Below are positions 30,304 through 41,644 of a stretch of 64,000 bases of DNA, in pieces. The notes below the pieces were generated by a model. That model searched no databases, was not told the origin of the DNA, and saw only the letters and a list, made by a program, of their open reading frames with translations. This DNA comes from Agriotes lineatus (Eukaryota > Arthropoda > Insecta > Coleoptera > Elateridae). Each line of letters opens with the position of its first letter. Positions within the stretch are counted from its first letter, which is position 1. The translations under genes and the position numbers were made by a program. The stretch lies in the NCBI GenBank assembly GCA_940337035.1, contig CALNHX010000277.1, positions 1-64,000 on the forward strand, given 5' to 3'.

Positions 30304-31756
30304 TTCTCGTGCTAACAAAATTCCGATTGCAGCGATGCATAAATGCAGCTTTGATTTTGTCCCGCTGGATATCAAATGTTAAATGACGCACTGCAAGCCG
30401 ATGGCAGATTGCATTTGCGCGAGTTTCGTTATTATGGTTGCAGTAAGGGGAACTTCTAATGTAGATTCCTTGTTTTGTAAGATCCGCGTGCCAAGCAGTC
30501 TCACGGAAAGCAATTCAAAAGGACTTTAATGTTACCGTAAATTTGATTAATAGCCAAGGCCACGCACGTGCAAAACAACCTGATCAGCATTCCGGCTGTA
30601 AAGCTGTTAGAACTCAATCAATATACTCCTTGTGGGGTTTCACCAATCAAGAGGTCCAATATCGGGTGCAATCACCTGATCTCTCCTACTCCCGTATTGC
30701 GAGTCGAAATTAAAAATGAGCCGTTCACGAGAGCATCTGAAGTAAGCAAAAATTAAGTGTTAAGTTTAGCGGCCCTACATGCCAACTCGTGTTCGGGGTG
30801 GCAGTGTGGCATTTACGGCGTATTAATTCCTGGTGCCATTTAGTTTCGCCCTTTGCCCGTCGCAAAAGGTTGTGGATTTGGCTAAAGCTGCTTGGGTTAG
30901 AATGAAGCATCTTGCAAACTAAGGACGTAGATTTGTGTCAGCCTGTGGTGATGTAATTGTGGCCACGAATTTCATACTTGAAGACCGAGTCTTGCCAGAA
31001 CTACCGATTTGGATAGCACGCCTTCCGCACTCTTCTGAAGGTTTCTAACAGCGGTTTCTCTGGTTGGATTAGCTTTGGTGCGTGAAACTTCAATTTTCGC
31101 AGCAGCCGAATTTCTCTCGAGCCCTTCACAGAGGTTGGAGGTTGCTGACAGGAAGCGAGGTGTAACGGCTGTGCTTGCCGCCGGACAAGTGAGAGGCCGT
31201 TAAAATTTCTAAAGTTATTGTGTTGTAGTAACTAAAGTGCTTATCCTGCTTTTACTGTGAAAAGTGTAGCTGTTAGTCAACCCAATAGTGGCGCATTCAA
31301 GAATACCGAATAGCGTCGACAGTGGTCCATAAACTTTAATTCTCATCGAGCAATAAGTAACCTAAATTTAAATATTTTTCGAGAGACAGTAATCATGTTT
31401 AGCAGCCCATAAAAGCCCTATGACGTCATATAAAAATAATTGCTTAACGTTTATTTGTGTTCAGTGTACTTGCACATTTTTAAATTTAAATATAATTAGA
31501 TTAAACTAGCCCCTTTTATTTTATTGTGTTTGCATGTGACTCTCTTTTGTGTTATTTGTGTAAAGAATTTTAGCGACTGCAAGTAATTAATCCTAAGGTA
31601 AGTCCTTGATGGCAGGAGCTGACCGTCGCACACATATGCTATTAGCTAACCTAAAGGATTGTCTTACTCCGACTTCAGGGGCAATTCTTTCCTTGTGAAA
31701 AGGAAAGCAAATTGAAGCCGGCGGTGTCGAAACTTATTAACATCTCCCAAATCTAT
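30304..31756. other. Unassigned region
   Basis: Mixed composition, G+C-richer at 30370-31200. No frame with a recognisable product; it may be decayed mobile DNA. Confidence 0.35.
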
Positions 31757-33592
31757 AATAATAATAATAATAATAATAATGGTCGTTTATTGAAGGAGAT
31801 CTGTACCATCTCAAAATATAAATACATTAAAATATTTTAACAAAATACATATTTTTTTACAAAATAACAAAACAATATTTTTTGGAAGTAGGTCACAGTC
31901 ACCTTCAAAAGGGCGAAGTTCAGATTTATGAAAAAGCAAATTTTCATAATCTGCTCTTACACTTAACCCTATTGCTTCGTTTACTAAAAATACGTCTTGA
32001 GAGGATATGAAAAAATAACATTTAAATTTAATTTTTAAGTAAATTTAAAATATAAAAAAGTTAATTTAATGACGTGCAAATACGAATGAGAATATTTGTG
32101 TAATGCGTAATAAAGAATTAACTGTATAAATTTAACTATAAATTTAACTATGATGAGAAGAGATTATAAGAAAACAAAAACATTATTTTTGATTTTTATA
32201 AGTAAGGCTAGTAAGCTGGTGTCTGAATGTGGAAACTTTAAGTGTTTTTAGAAATTCCGGCAAGGTGTAAACATTACTGATGGTATATGAAAACGATTTT
32301 TCAAATAAATGAGATTAATGGATTGGAGGTGTGATAATGCTTTTTTTTCTTACATTCACTTTGTGAACATTGTATCTAAATTTTACTTTATTAAACAGGT
32401 AAGTTGGTTGCTTAGTAACTATAACTTTATGAAACAGAACTGATGAATGCAACATTCTTCTATTATACATATTAAGCCATTTAGCTTCAGTTAATGTATG
32501 AGAGATGCGATGAAACTTTTTGATACCATATACAAGCCGAAGACAAGAGTTCTGCATTCGTTGAACTCTTTTCACATCATAGCTATCGATGCACGGTCCG
32601 TACACAACGTCACAATGATTAAAATGGGACAATACAAGGGATTCACATAACAGTATCTTTAATTTTCTAGTTAAACAAAATCTTTGATTAAATATCAACT
32701 TCAAATTAATATAAGCTTTACGTAATAAATGACTAATATGTTGAGAAAATTTTAAATCTATCTAAGATCAGACCAAGATTTTTTGCACTTTCTTTTACAA
32801 GCAAAACCTCATCTCCAACCTTAACAATCACGTCCTGTTTAATTAAATTTCTAGCTTTACGTTGGCCAAATACCATAACCACAGATTTTTCTGCATTAAT
32901 TTTTAGACAATGTTTTTCAGATATTTCAACAAGAGCATCAATATCGGATTTAATGAAATTATTAGTTTGCGCAACATCTTCAGGTTTAAAATCGATTTGA
33001 AGTTGTGTATCGTCGGCATATAGGTGATACTTGCAGTGCTTAACATAATTTCGGAAATTGCATGTGTACAGTGAGTAGAGTAAAGGTCCTAGATTTGAAC
33101 CTTGAGGCACGCCAGCCATAATTGGTAAAGGAAATGAGGTTTCCCCATTTAAAATGACTTTCTGAAAACGATTTGTAAGGTACGACCGCATGAGTTCCAC
33201 AGCGCCGGCAGCAAAACCAATAAACCGCAAGATGCTGAACAAAATTTTATGGGAAATAGTGTCAAATGCTTTTGAATAGTCTAACATGACTAAAACGGAT
33301 GTTCTGTCTTTATCAGCAGCAGACAGTATATCATCAGTTATGTTCAGGAGAGCAGTAGCACAGCTTTATCCCTTTCTAAAACCTGATTGTGTTTCGGGTA
33401 AGATATTATGAAGCGCAATGTAAGTTGTTATTTGTGCTACCATTATTTTTTCTAAAATTTTAGACATAACTGGTAATATACTGATAGGACGAAGGTCCTT
33501 AAACAGTTTAGGTTCATTGATCTTAGGTAACGGTATGACATCAGCGGTCTTCCATTTATCAGGAAACACAGAAGATAACAGGTCATCGCCCT
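31757..33592 (-). pseudogene. 5'-truncated LINE (jockey/CR1-like) reverse transcriptase
   Basis: The minus strand encodes in order 'DLRPISILPVMSKILEKI' (33490), 'LDYSKAFDTISH' (33280), 'AGVPQGSNLGPLLYSLY' (33110), the catalytic 'YADDTQLQI' (33020) and a C-terminal region ending 'TFRHQLTSLTYKNQK' (~32210). The 3' end carries a (TTA)n tail (31757-31785). Disablements are one in-frame stop at 33364-33366 and a frameshift near 32720. The endonuclease is missing, since the copy is cut at ~33592 as in 5'-truncated retrotransposition. Confidence 0.85.
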
Positions 33593-34337
33593 AATTAACG
33601 AGTATCGAGTTGAACCACGACCTTCTCGGCTAGCTAAGCTGGCAACCTTTTGTTACATAAATACCGTAACGTCGTTAGGGCGAGTGGCACTTGCATTTCA
33701 CCAATTTGTCTTACAATTATCAAACTAAGGCTGTGGCCTGTCGTAAATCTCGTTTTATACACTGTAATTTTTACAAGTAGAATATTCTACCTTTAGAGGT
33801 ATTAGCTATGTGCAACCTTAAGGTATTTTATAAATATCTTGCAGTGAGGTATAACGCAAACGGTATACCTTACATAAAATGTAAGACCTTAGGTAAAGAT
33901 ATAAAATGTTACTCCTTGCGGTATAAATACGTTCCTCAAGGACGGAAATCATAAATGATGTAGAGGTACAAAACCTACTTTGACCTACCTCCACATAAGG
34001 TATTCAAAGTATCTACATCACATACCCTCAGAGGCTCGGTGCGTCCGGCACCCCGACGCTGTGCAAACGGTATAAGGGGTTACAGATTATGTATGTATGT
34101 AATCAAACTGAAAATTCATGATGAAAAGTAGGTATAACTTTCAACACTAGTTGTACAAATTGCTATGTGTGCATTGTTTTCAACATGGTTTAAATTAAAA
34201 AACAATGCATGTATTCAAACAAATTACAACTGATATTGATCGAAAAGTCAATAAAAAATCGAATTATGATTAATGTAGACAACTAGTTAAAAAGAAGTTA
34301 GCGTCATACAGGTTTCAGGCTTTCTTTTATTGTGTAC
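33593..34337. other. Unassigned region
   Basis: 33780-34030 has several AGGTAT/ATACCT-like words on both strands, but no definable repeat unit. No gene seen. Confidence 0.35.
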
Positions 34338-35229
34338 CAAGGTCTGTAAATATATTCGTAGTATGCTTAGAAATATAGGTCATCCCAACAACGACATTTT
34401 GGTGCCCACTGACAATTAGACTGACAAACGTCACCGCTTGTGTGTATTTAAGGTTATACGATTTCAAAATGCCAGGGTGTGCATGTTTGAACTGCATTAA
34501 CCACTCAAGACATGGTTTTCACTTATTTCTTTTTCCCGCTGACCAAAAAAGGGGAGAAATTTGGGTTAAAAATTGTGGTTGCGATCAATGCGAGCCAACA
34601 AAATATTTAAGAGTGTGTGAGGTAAGAGTTTTTCATTATTATACATCTATCTATTCCAAATACGATAACATTCACCAGACTGAGTAATAACAGAAAAGTT
34701 TGCTAGTGCCCAATAGATATTATAGTTGTGTCTTCTGTGTTCTAGAAACATTTTGAACTAAATCAATATGAAAATAATCGGCAGGTTTAGTGAAACGTTC
34801 ATTAAGCGGCCCTATTAACTTACAATATCACGACAGAATCAGCACAAAATAGTAAATTAGACATCTCAATTAAAACGGTACCACTTGTAGCACGCTAAAT
34901 GGGGACATCCTTGCCGATAACCTATAAATAACCTCTTTTAGTGAGGTATATTAACATGATAGTTTACTTACGGTATCACACCGGGATCAGGAAAATGTAG
35001 TCTTAAAAAATACTGTTTTTCTAACACAGGCAGAAACACGGATATAAATGAACGGAAACGCAACAAACGTGCAATTGCAATCCTAACCTCCAACGAACAA
35101 ACTGACTGATTCTAAAACACCACTACAAGTTTTAAATTTCCCGCCATTGGCGCCATTTTGGTTCCCACTGCATAGTGGAAATGCATGGGATGACCTATAT
35201 TTCAAAGCTTGCTATATTTACGGACCTTG
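34338..35229 (+). mobile_element. Non-autonomous P-like DNA transposon
   Basis: The 17-bp termini CAAGGTCTGTAAATATA (34338-34354) and complement (35213-35229, one mismatch) are flanked by a perfect duplication ATTGTGTAC (34329-34337 and 35230-35238; 8 bp plus one likely chance base). A second, perfect 17-bp inverted pair, AAATATAGGTCATCCCA, lies just inside (34371-34387 and 35186-35202). The element encodes a THAP-domain exon at its left side. TIRs, subterminal inverted repeats, 8-bp duplication and an N-terminal THAP exon together match the P superfamily. At 892 bp it is far shorter than an autonomous P element, so the catalytic exons are deleted. Confidence 0.8.
34469..34621 (+). CDS. THAP-domain exon of the P-like element (partial)
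   Basis: The ATG at 34469 is preferred over an upstream in-frame ATG (34442) because THAP domains begin 'MPxxC'. The 51 codons contain C4, C9 (spacing x4), the conserved 'FLFPADQ' proline, W32 and C50. This gives the C-x4-C-x40-C of the C2CH zinc module, with the final x2-H-F expected in the next exon. A consensus donor GAG|GTAAGAG starts at 34622. Read-through past the donor meets a stop at 34685. THAP domains bind DNA; in P transposases they bind element ends. No downstream exon was recognised within the element. Confidence 0.8.
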
Positions 35230-35262
35230 ATTGTGTACTTCATATTGCTTCCATCTAGTAAC

Positions 35263-37606
35263 AGCAGCTGTTAATAAGTACACCGTGCCGACCAATTATA
35301 AAAAGGAGGTGGGGCTTAGCAATGCCGTCGAATTCAAAAAAAGATAGCTTGCTTATAAAAAGAGTATTCCAACCAGAAATTGAAAAGCTATTTATAATCA
35401 GGTCAGACTGCTTGATTGTTATCCAGTGACACTTCGTAAATAACCTTCAAATTTGACACACGCATTTGGAAATTTTGGAAGACATACGTTTTTCGACATT
35501 TTCTATGCTAGTATCGGTTTTAAGAACTGGGGTTAACCAACTAGTACATAGGTATTTAAATCATGGAAAATGTTACAGTGCATTACCAAAGCAGTTACAT
35601 GTTCAATTTATAGATGAACTGTCCTTACTTGAAAGCTGCTTGACTTTGAAAAATTATGTAATGATTGTATGAAACCAACTTAGACATGACTTACACTTTT
35701 ATGATGTAGGTACTTGATTTTAAATAGATTTCCAATTTTTAGTCGGGTTGGAATACTATACCAGTATTATCGTGCTTAGACGTCTTTTGGGTTGCCTAGC
35801 TTCCGGTGTTGTCCTCATAAATTCTGTAACCATTTCCAATGTTGTGCTTATCTAAATTATTCTACAAACGTTTCACTGTTAACATTTCAAGCTTTCTAAA
35901 TTTTATATCTAATTTCTTAAGATGATTGACACTGTTCAGCTTTTGTATTATTAGGATTTCATATTTCAATATTTTAAAATTGATAACAAGAGGTTAAAAT
36001 TGTATAAATATACAATAAAATTTAAGTTAGTAACAGGTGGCGCAAAAGTAATCACCCTATCGAAAGATGCTCTCATTTTTTCAAATGGCGTCTTATGTCA
36101 TTGCGACTTTGACATTTGTGAAGTAAAGAGAAACAGAATACACGTAGACAAACCATGGATCACTATATTCCTCAAGAACGCGGAATAATTATTGTGTTAA
36201 TGTTTTTGACAAATAATTGGTCAGTAGTTTTGGCTCGACGCAAACTTCGTCGTCGATTTCTTGGTAGTGTGGGACCAATTGGGCAAACACTGTGGCGGTT
36301 AATCGCTTGCCTTGAGGAGACTGGCTCAACACGGGACAGTTGCAGACGTGGCCGACTCCAGAGGTATCCTTTCAGTCGAGAATATCGCTCCTGTGGCTGC
36401 AGATGTCCTAGAGGACCCTCAAACATCAACCATACTACGGGCCACGCAATTGGGCATCAGTACACGTTCTTTACAGGGAATTTTGGTGAAATACTTGAAG
36501 ATGTTCCCGTACAAAGTGCAACCGCACACGCAGCACGAGCGACAGTGGATATTCTGAAGCAAGTTTTTCCCTGCCGCTTAATTTCTCGTTTTGGATATTT
36601 AAACTGTCCCTCAAGATCGCCCAATTTGACCGTTCCAGACTCCTTTCTTTGGGGTATTCTGAAGTCACGGGTCTATACGAACAAGACACAGATCTTGGTG
36701 GCCCTAAAGGAGAACATCTGACTAGAAGTAAAGAATTTATCACCAGAAATTTTGAGAAAAGTCATGGAAAATGCTTTGAAACGAGCCGGAATGTGCATCA
36801 ACTCTGGCGGTGTCCACTTGACCGATATTATCTTAGTGACTTAATGGAAAAAAATTAAACGTCTAAATAAACATAATCAACAAACAGAATCAATTCTTTT
36901 TATTTACACGCGAAGTCACTGCCTTAGGAAATCGAGTGAGGACTTTTGCGCCACCTTGTATGATTGCACGGCCAAATCTAAAATTTAAGTTAAATGATAC
37001 CTAGCTTTGCCTTCCTATAAACTACAATTAAACAAAAATTTACACTAAAATAAGTTTATCTTTTAAATTGACAATTGAATTTTGACAAATTGAACATCCA
37101 CTACATCATATTGTTAAATAAATTAACATTTGTGATAATCATAAAAAAATGATAAAATGACGTCATAAAATTCTAAATAATTAGAGGATTCTCCTTAGAA
37201 ACTGAAATTTATTCCTATTTTTAATTTATTTATGAGCAGTAATGAATTAACATACAGTAAGCACGTGATTGCTTACATTGATAAAATTGGAAATCAATGA
37301 ATTAACAATTTGTGGTATGTATAGAAGGGATAACGAACATAACTAAGTATTTCAATTATCATTTTTTATATATGTTTTTATATTAAATAAATTAGTAAAT
37401 GCATAATTTTTATAAATTTCTATTTTTGTTTTATAAGCTTTACGATCTCTTTGATAATTTCTCGGATTTTTCTTTCCAACAGAACATAATTTAAATGTAT
37501 GTATACTCTTATACGTATTTTATATTTTTTTTTTAATTCGGTGCTAACACTAAACTCCACTTTCTTTTTATAATTGGTCGGCACGGTGTAATTATTAACG
37601 GCTGCT
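35263..37606. mobile_element. TIR element, ACACCGTGCCGACCA family
   Basis: The ~45-bp inverted termini share AGCAGCYGTTAATA and ACACCGTGCCGACCAATTAT (35263-35307 and 37562-37606). A lone similar end lies at 3557. The element has no ORF of its own that I recognise; a Tc1/mariner relic is nested inside. Its right end abuts the duplicated segment (copy 2). No clean target duplication was found. Confidence 0.6.
36031..36960 (+). pseudogene. Internally deleted Tc1/mariner element with transposase relic
   Basis: The ends share GGTGGCGCAAAAG (36036) and CTTTTGCGCCACC (36942), with TA at both outer edges. The plus strand, read through frameshifts, gives an N-terminal helix-turn-helix part ('NNWSVVLARRKLRRRFLGS', 'EETGSTRD', 'TQLGISTRSLQGILVKYLKM'). 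It then jumps to the C-terminal part ('SRSPNLTVPDSFLWGILKS' and 'VMENALKRAGMCINSGGVHL'). The middle with the first catalytic aspartate is deleted. The type is the insect Tc1/mariner-like group with DUF4817-like N-terminus. Confidence 0.8.
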
Positions 37607-38499
37607 CAGCATAAGTATATATACAGTAGGTCTTTCACAGTAGAGTAGACCAAGAAAGTGAGTTAAAGTAAACTAAATAAATATGGCGACGTCATGAAAT
37701 AGCTTTCTGTTTTGACGTGGTTATTTGTTATTACGGGTGGTTGATATTTGGCGAAAGTTAAACTATAATAATATCTACCTATCGTTAATGAGATGACCGG
37801 AGTGTGATTAGATAAATTCAGACTAAGTGGAATATGTTTGTATTATAACCTAAAATACACAAGACTTCCCATTTACCAGCGGTGTGTCTGGTATGTATCA
37901 TATATTCATATACAGTGTATCTGATGGGATACGCAACATAGAGAAATGTTAGTAGTAAATGGCTTGTGCTGCATAGCAGTGCTTTGTCATATTTGGCTCT
38001 GCACGTACAAAATATTCATGTAACTGTTAATATCTGTTATTTATCGACTCAATTCCTCAGTTTTGGTAGTCTTATCATTCATAAACCGTGTTTGCTTATA
38101 CCTGCTGCCATTTAATATAGCTTTATAAGAAGACTTAACAAACTTCTCAATGTTGCTTTCGGCATCGTCAGATGAACTCTATAACAAAACTTACAATATT
38201 TAGAAATCTGTAATAATATTTCAGTAAGTAATTGCCCAACAATTGTAATATTCAATTTCTCTTATTTCAGAACCTCGACAAAACTTCAAGTGCACCGTTT
38301 GATGTAATAACAAGATGTCTTTTCTGATTCTGTAGATTTACACCGCAGGCTTCAGGTATAAATTTAAACAATTCTCACTTAAACATTGGAAAAGACTGTT
38401 AGCATTCATAAAAAGCTAAACACACTTAAAAATAATATGCAAGGGAAACTAGAAAAGTTATTTTCCTATCAAATAAAAGTCACGTGATTTTTCAAAATA

Positions 38500-39160
38500 G
38501 TTCCCAACAGCCCTCATCAAATTCCCGTCTGTTGTAAAACGACATGTTTCGAGATTTTTATTCAGATAGATTTCTGACGGCCCCAGATCCAGACTGTTAG
38601 GTGGATGTTGTAACTTTTATAACTCAATAAAGCAATATTCCTGGAGAATAGGGTTGATTTTCACAGTTTTATGGGCGGTTGCATTGCATTGTCATGAAGA
38701 AGCAGCACATTGTCCTATTGTGATGTTTCTTGACATGCACGCATCATTTTGAGAGTATTACTGTAAGTCGCTGCATTAATTGTAGAGCCTTGAGCCATTT
38801 ATTCAATCAAAAGAATTTATTGCCGCCTAGAAAATGGTTGCCATGAGTTTTCCAACTAAAGATTAGGTGTGAACTTTCTTTGGGACAGAAGACTATGAAC
38901 CCATTGCATGGTCTCAGTTTTGGAATGCCAGTGATGTACACAAGTCTCATCAGAAATTACTAGCCGTATTAGAAGGTTTGGATCAGCTGTTCTAAATACT
39001 CCAAATTGTTTTAACAAATTTGCTGTCTACGCAACTTTTTTTCGGGAGACAACAAACTGGAAATCCATCTTGCTGAAACTTTACCCATGTCCTATTATAG
39101 CAATTGTGGAGATTTTCAAGCAACGATTCTCAAGAACCAAAGGCTTCCACACTTCAATAT
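38500..39160 (-). pseudogene. Decayed mariner transposase (copy 2)
   Basis: These are the same blocks as at 7760-8430, including the minus-strand catalytic 'LLLHDNA' region near 38700 and the 'KVSARW' block near 39080. It is equally disabled. Confidence 0.8.
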
Positions 39161-39478
39161 TATTTGTTCCACTTGTAGGATAGTCTTTTATGGATTCTCA
39201 TTCCTAATGAGACTGTTTTGACCAAAATTTAATTGTGAAATAGTACGCCGCATCATCTCCATACACCACAATTATTTGCTCGCTAATTGATTTCTGATTG
39301 TTGCTTTCTTGTGAGAAACTTTATTACACTTCTATGCATCAATTTCACTAGGCTCATTTTCAATTAGACACAAAACACTCCAGAAAATAAAGTAACGAAT
39401 AAAACTCCATTAAATTTGGCATGTAACTATGAGAGACTTGGTGCTATTTGACATTAAAAGCTCAAGTACAGTCGTATT

Positions 39479-39699
39479 CAAATAAATCTGGGACAGTGTT
39501 TTTTTCACATACAGGTTGAGTTAAGAATTGAAGATCTCCATGAATTTCCTCTTATGAGAAAGAGTTGCAGATTTCATTACCTGTTAAAGTTTAATGTAAC
39601 TCTTTCTGATAGCAGGAAATCCATGGAGATATTCTTCAATTCTTAACTGAATCTGCATGTGAAAAAAGACATTGTCCCAGATTTATTTGAATACGACTG
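39479..39699. mobile_element. 221-bp Tc1/mariner-type MITE
   Basis: Ends CAGTCGTATTCAAATAAATC and complement lie within TA duplications (39477-39478, 39700-39701). Inner arms are also inverted over ~60 bp. The paralogous site at 9233-9247 (AAGTACATCAATTG) is empty, which confirms the boundaries. Confidence 0.9.
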
Positions 39700-39992
39700 T
39701 ACATCAATTGTTTCTGTAGGTAGATAATTTTTCTAGTTTTTCTTGTAGCAGAAATCAACAGCAACTTTTATGTTAATATTGCCTTTTCTAAAGTTGACTA
39801 AATAATTTAATTGTAATTTTTAAAATAACTGATTAATTGCGTAGATAATTAACCTACCTTTTCAGCTGTTGACAAATTATTGCTGAATTTCATTACTTAT
39901 TGCTTCGATACTGCATATATGTAGTTACTTTTGTATTAAGTCATTTGAATGCTCCAAAAAACACTGATTTCTTCTACAAAATATAAACAATA

Positions 39993-40198
39993 TTTTTTCT
40001 ACAACCACCAAAAATGGATATCAATATTGTTTCACAATGTGTAAAAATTGGTTGCACCCTAGTACGCGAAATACTTTTTTGTATGTTGTCAATGGGGATG
40101 TAAATAAATAACTTATTTTTGCCATATTAAAAAATGCAATCTTCGTGTATTGATAGCGAGACTTAAATGTTACTTTTATTTGACGGTTGTAGAAAAAA
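39993..40198. mobile_element. TTTTTTCTACAACC MITE (copy 2)
   Basis: This is a shorter, diverged relative of the MITE at 7394, with ends TTTTTTCTACAACC and GGTTGTAGAAAAAA and shared interior words. Confidence 0.55.
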
Positions 40199-41002
40199 TA
40201 AATATTTATAACCTATAATACTTCTTAAATGGTATAATAATCAAAGAATTATATAGAACAATTTATTTTGCATTTTATAGACCTACATTTTTGATTTAAC
40301 AAGATTTACTACAATTTTAATAGTGTACCAACTATCAATTTTTAAGAGCTAAAATTACAAAACAAGTCATTTCAAACATTGTAAGTCTTTTGAACATTTT
40401 ATTTGATATTATTATTTTCAATGTACATTACACCTATCATTACATAAATAGAATTTGAGTAAATGATGCTTGCTCTAATACTAAATTACGGATTTATAAA
40501 ACTGTTATCTTTGTTGTTGAAGGTTAGATAGCTTGTACTTATAACACTTTCTCTTACTCTCATACTGTTTTTGATTTGCCTTGTTATCTTCCTATGAACA
40601 ATTTTGAACTCTTTAATATTTCGAAGAAATCTTCATTTCTAAATAAATAGTACAGTAGCATCCCATTAATCCGATTTCCAGTGACTACATTGCACAATAA
40701 TCCGAATTGTTCATATATGGATAACATAGCTGAATTCGGTTAGGTTTAATGCGAATCCGGTTTAATTGGTAAAAAATTTGCAATATTTAGTTTTTCGTGA
40801 ATGTCAGTGCATGTTTTACTTAACCATGGCGCTGCTAAGATGTGCTTACAAAACATGTGAAAAAGTAACTATATTATATTCCACGTTTTAATGTCAAGGA
40901 CAAAGTTATGCAACCCACAATACTATTTCCAATGTAATCTAGATTCAAACATTTTATGTTTAACGAATGTTATCCATGAGGTTAAGTTATTTTATCTACT
41001 CC
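40199..41002. other. Unassigned A+T-rich region
   Basis: At 40651 a TACAGTAGCATCCCATTAAT motif resembles a pogo/Tigger-type end, but no partner end was found. Nothing else seen. Confidence 0.35.
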
Positions 41003-41372
41003 AGTGGGATAAGTAACGCATTACGTCACTCATTTGACACTATTTCAGTTAGGTAATGAAGCTCATTACACCACTCAGTTATGTAACGGTTTCATTACGC
41101 AGCTGAGTTGTGTAATGACTTCATTACCTAACTGAAATAGTGTCAAATGAATGACATAGTGACAATTGCCTACTAAAATATTTATGAAAATGACAGATCT
41201 GACATTACTCTTAATGCACTTTTCTCAATTTTAGGCAGTCGTAGATAAAATTTTGTACAATATATGTGTGATAATGCATCATTAATACCTATAATTGTGT
41301 GCTTACATAACTCGTGCTATGCACTCGTTTATAACTTACACACACATATATTAATGATGCTGTTATCCCACT
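41003..41372. repeat. TIR repeat with internal hairpin
   Basis: AGTGGGATAAG / GTTATCCCACT bracket 370 bp. Inside, ~45-bp arms (about 41032-41078 and 41112-41156, with TTTGACACTATTTCAGTTAG) form a strong hairpin. Confidence 0.55.
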
Positions 41373-41644
41373 TGTATAGTAAATAACTATTATGTGACAG
41401 TTCAATTAATGTCATGTATTTGTTTAATATTTATTATAACGTAAGAAAATGTAGTAAAGTTATATGTTACGTGTGTTCTTAAAGCAGCGCAATCAACATG
41501 TTCCAAGAGGTTCTGATATTTCGGCTGCAAAAGCTTTACAGTTCTATAAAGAATCATACGGAGCATTTTACTCATACTTTCTTAGAAAACTTGATTATTT
41601 ATGATCTCAAACGTTGTAACAGTTTAAATAACGAAAACATAAAT
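41373..41644. other. Spacer, nothing recognised
   Basis: No feature seen. Confidence 0.4.

Larger units (their letters stand above)
37613..39880. repeat. Large duplicated segment, copy 2
   Basis: It is collinear with 6213-9430 apart from private insertions (39479-39699 here). It supplies the empty sites that define the elements at 6532 and 8617. Confidence 0.8.

Noticed and set aside
40651..40990. A pogo/Tigger element starting TACAGTAGCATCCCATTAAT
   Set aside because: No matching opposite end and no transposase were found.
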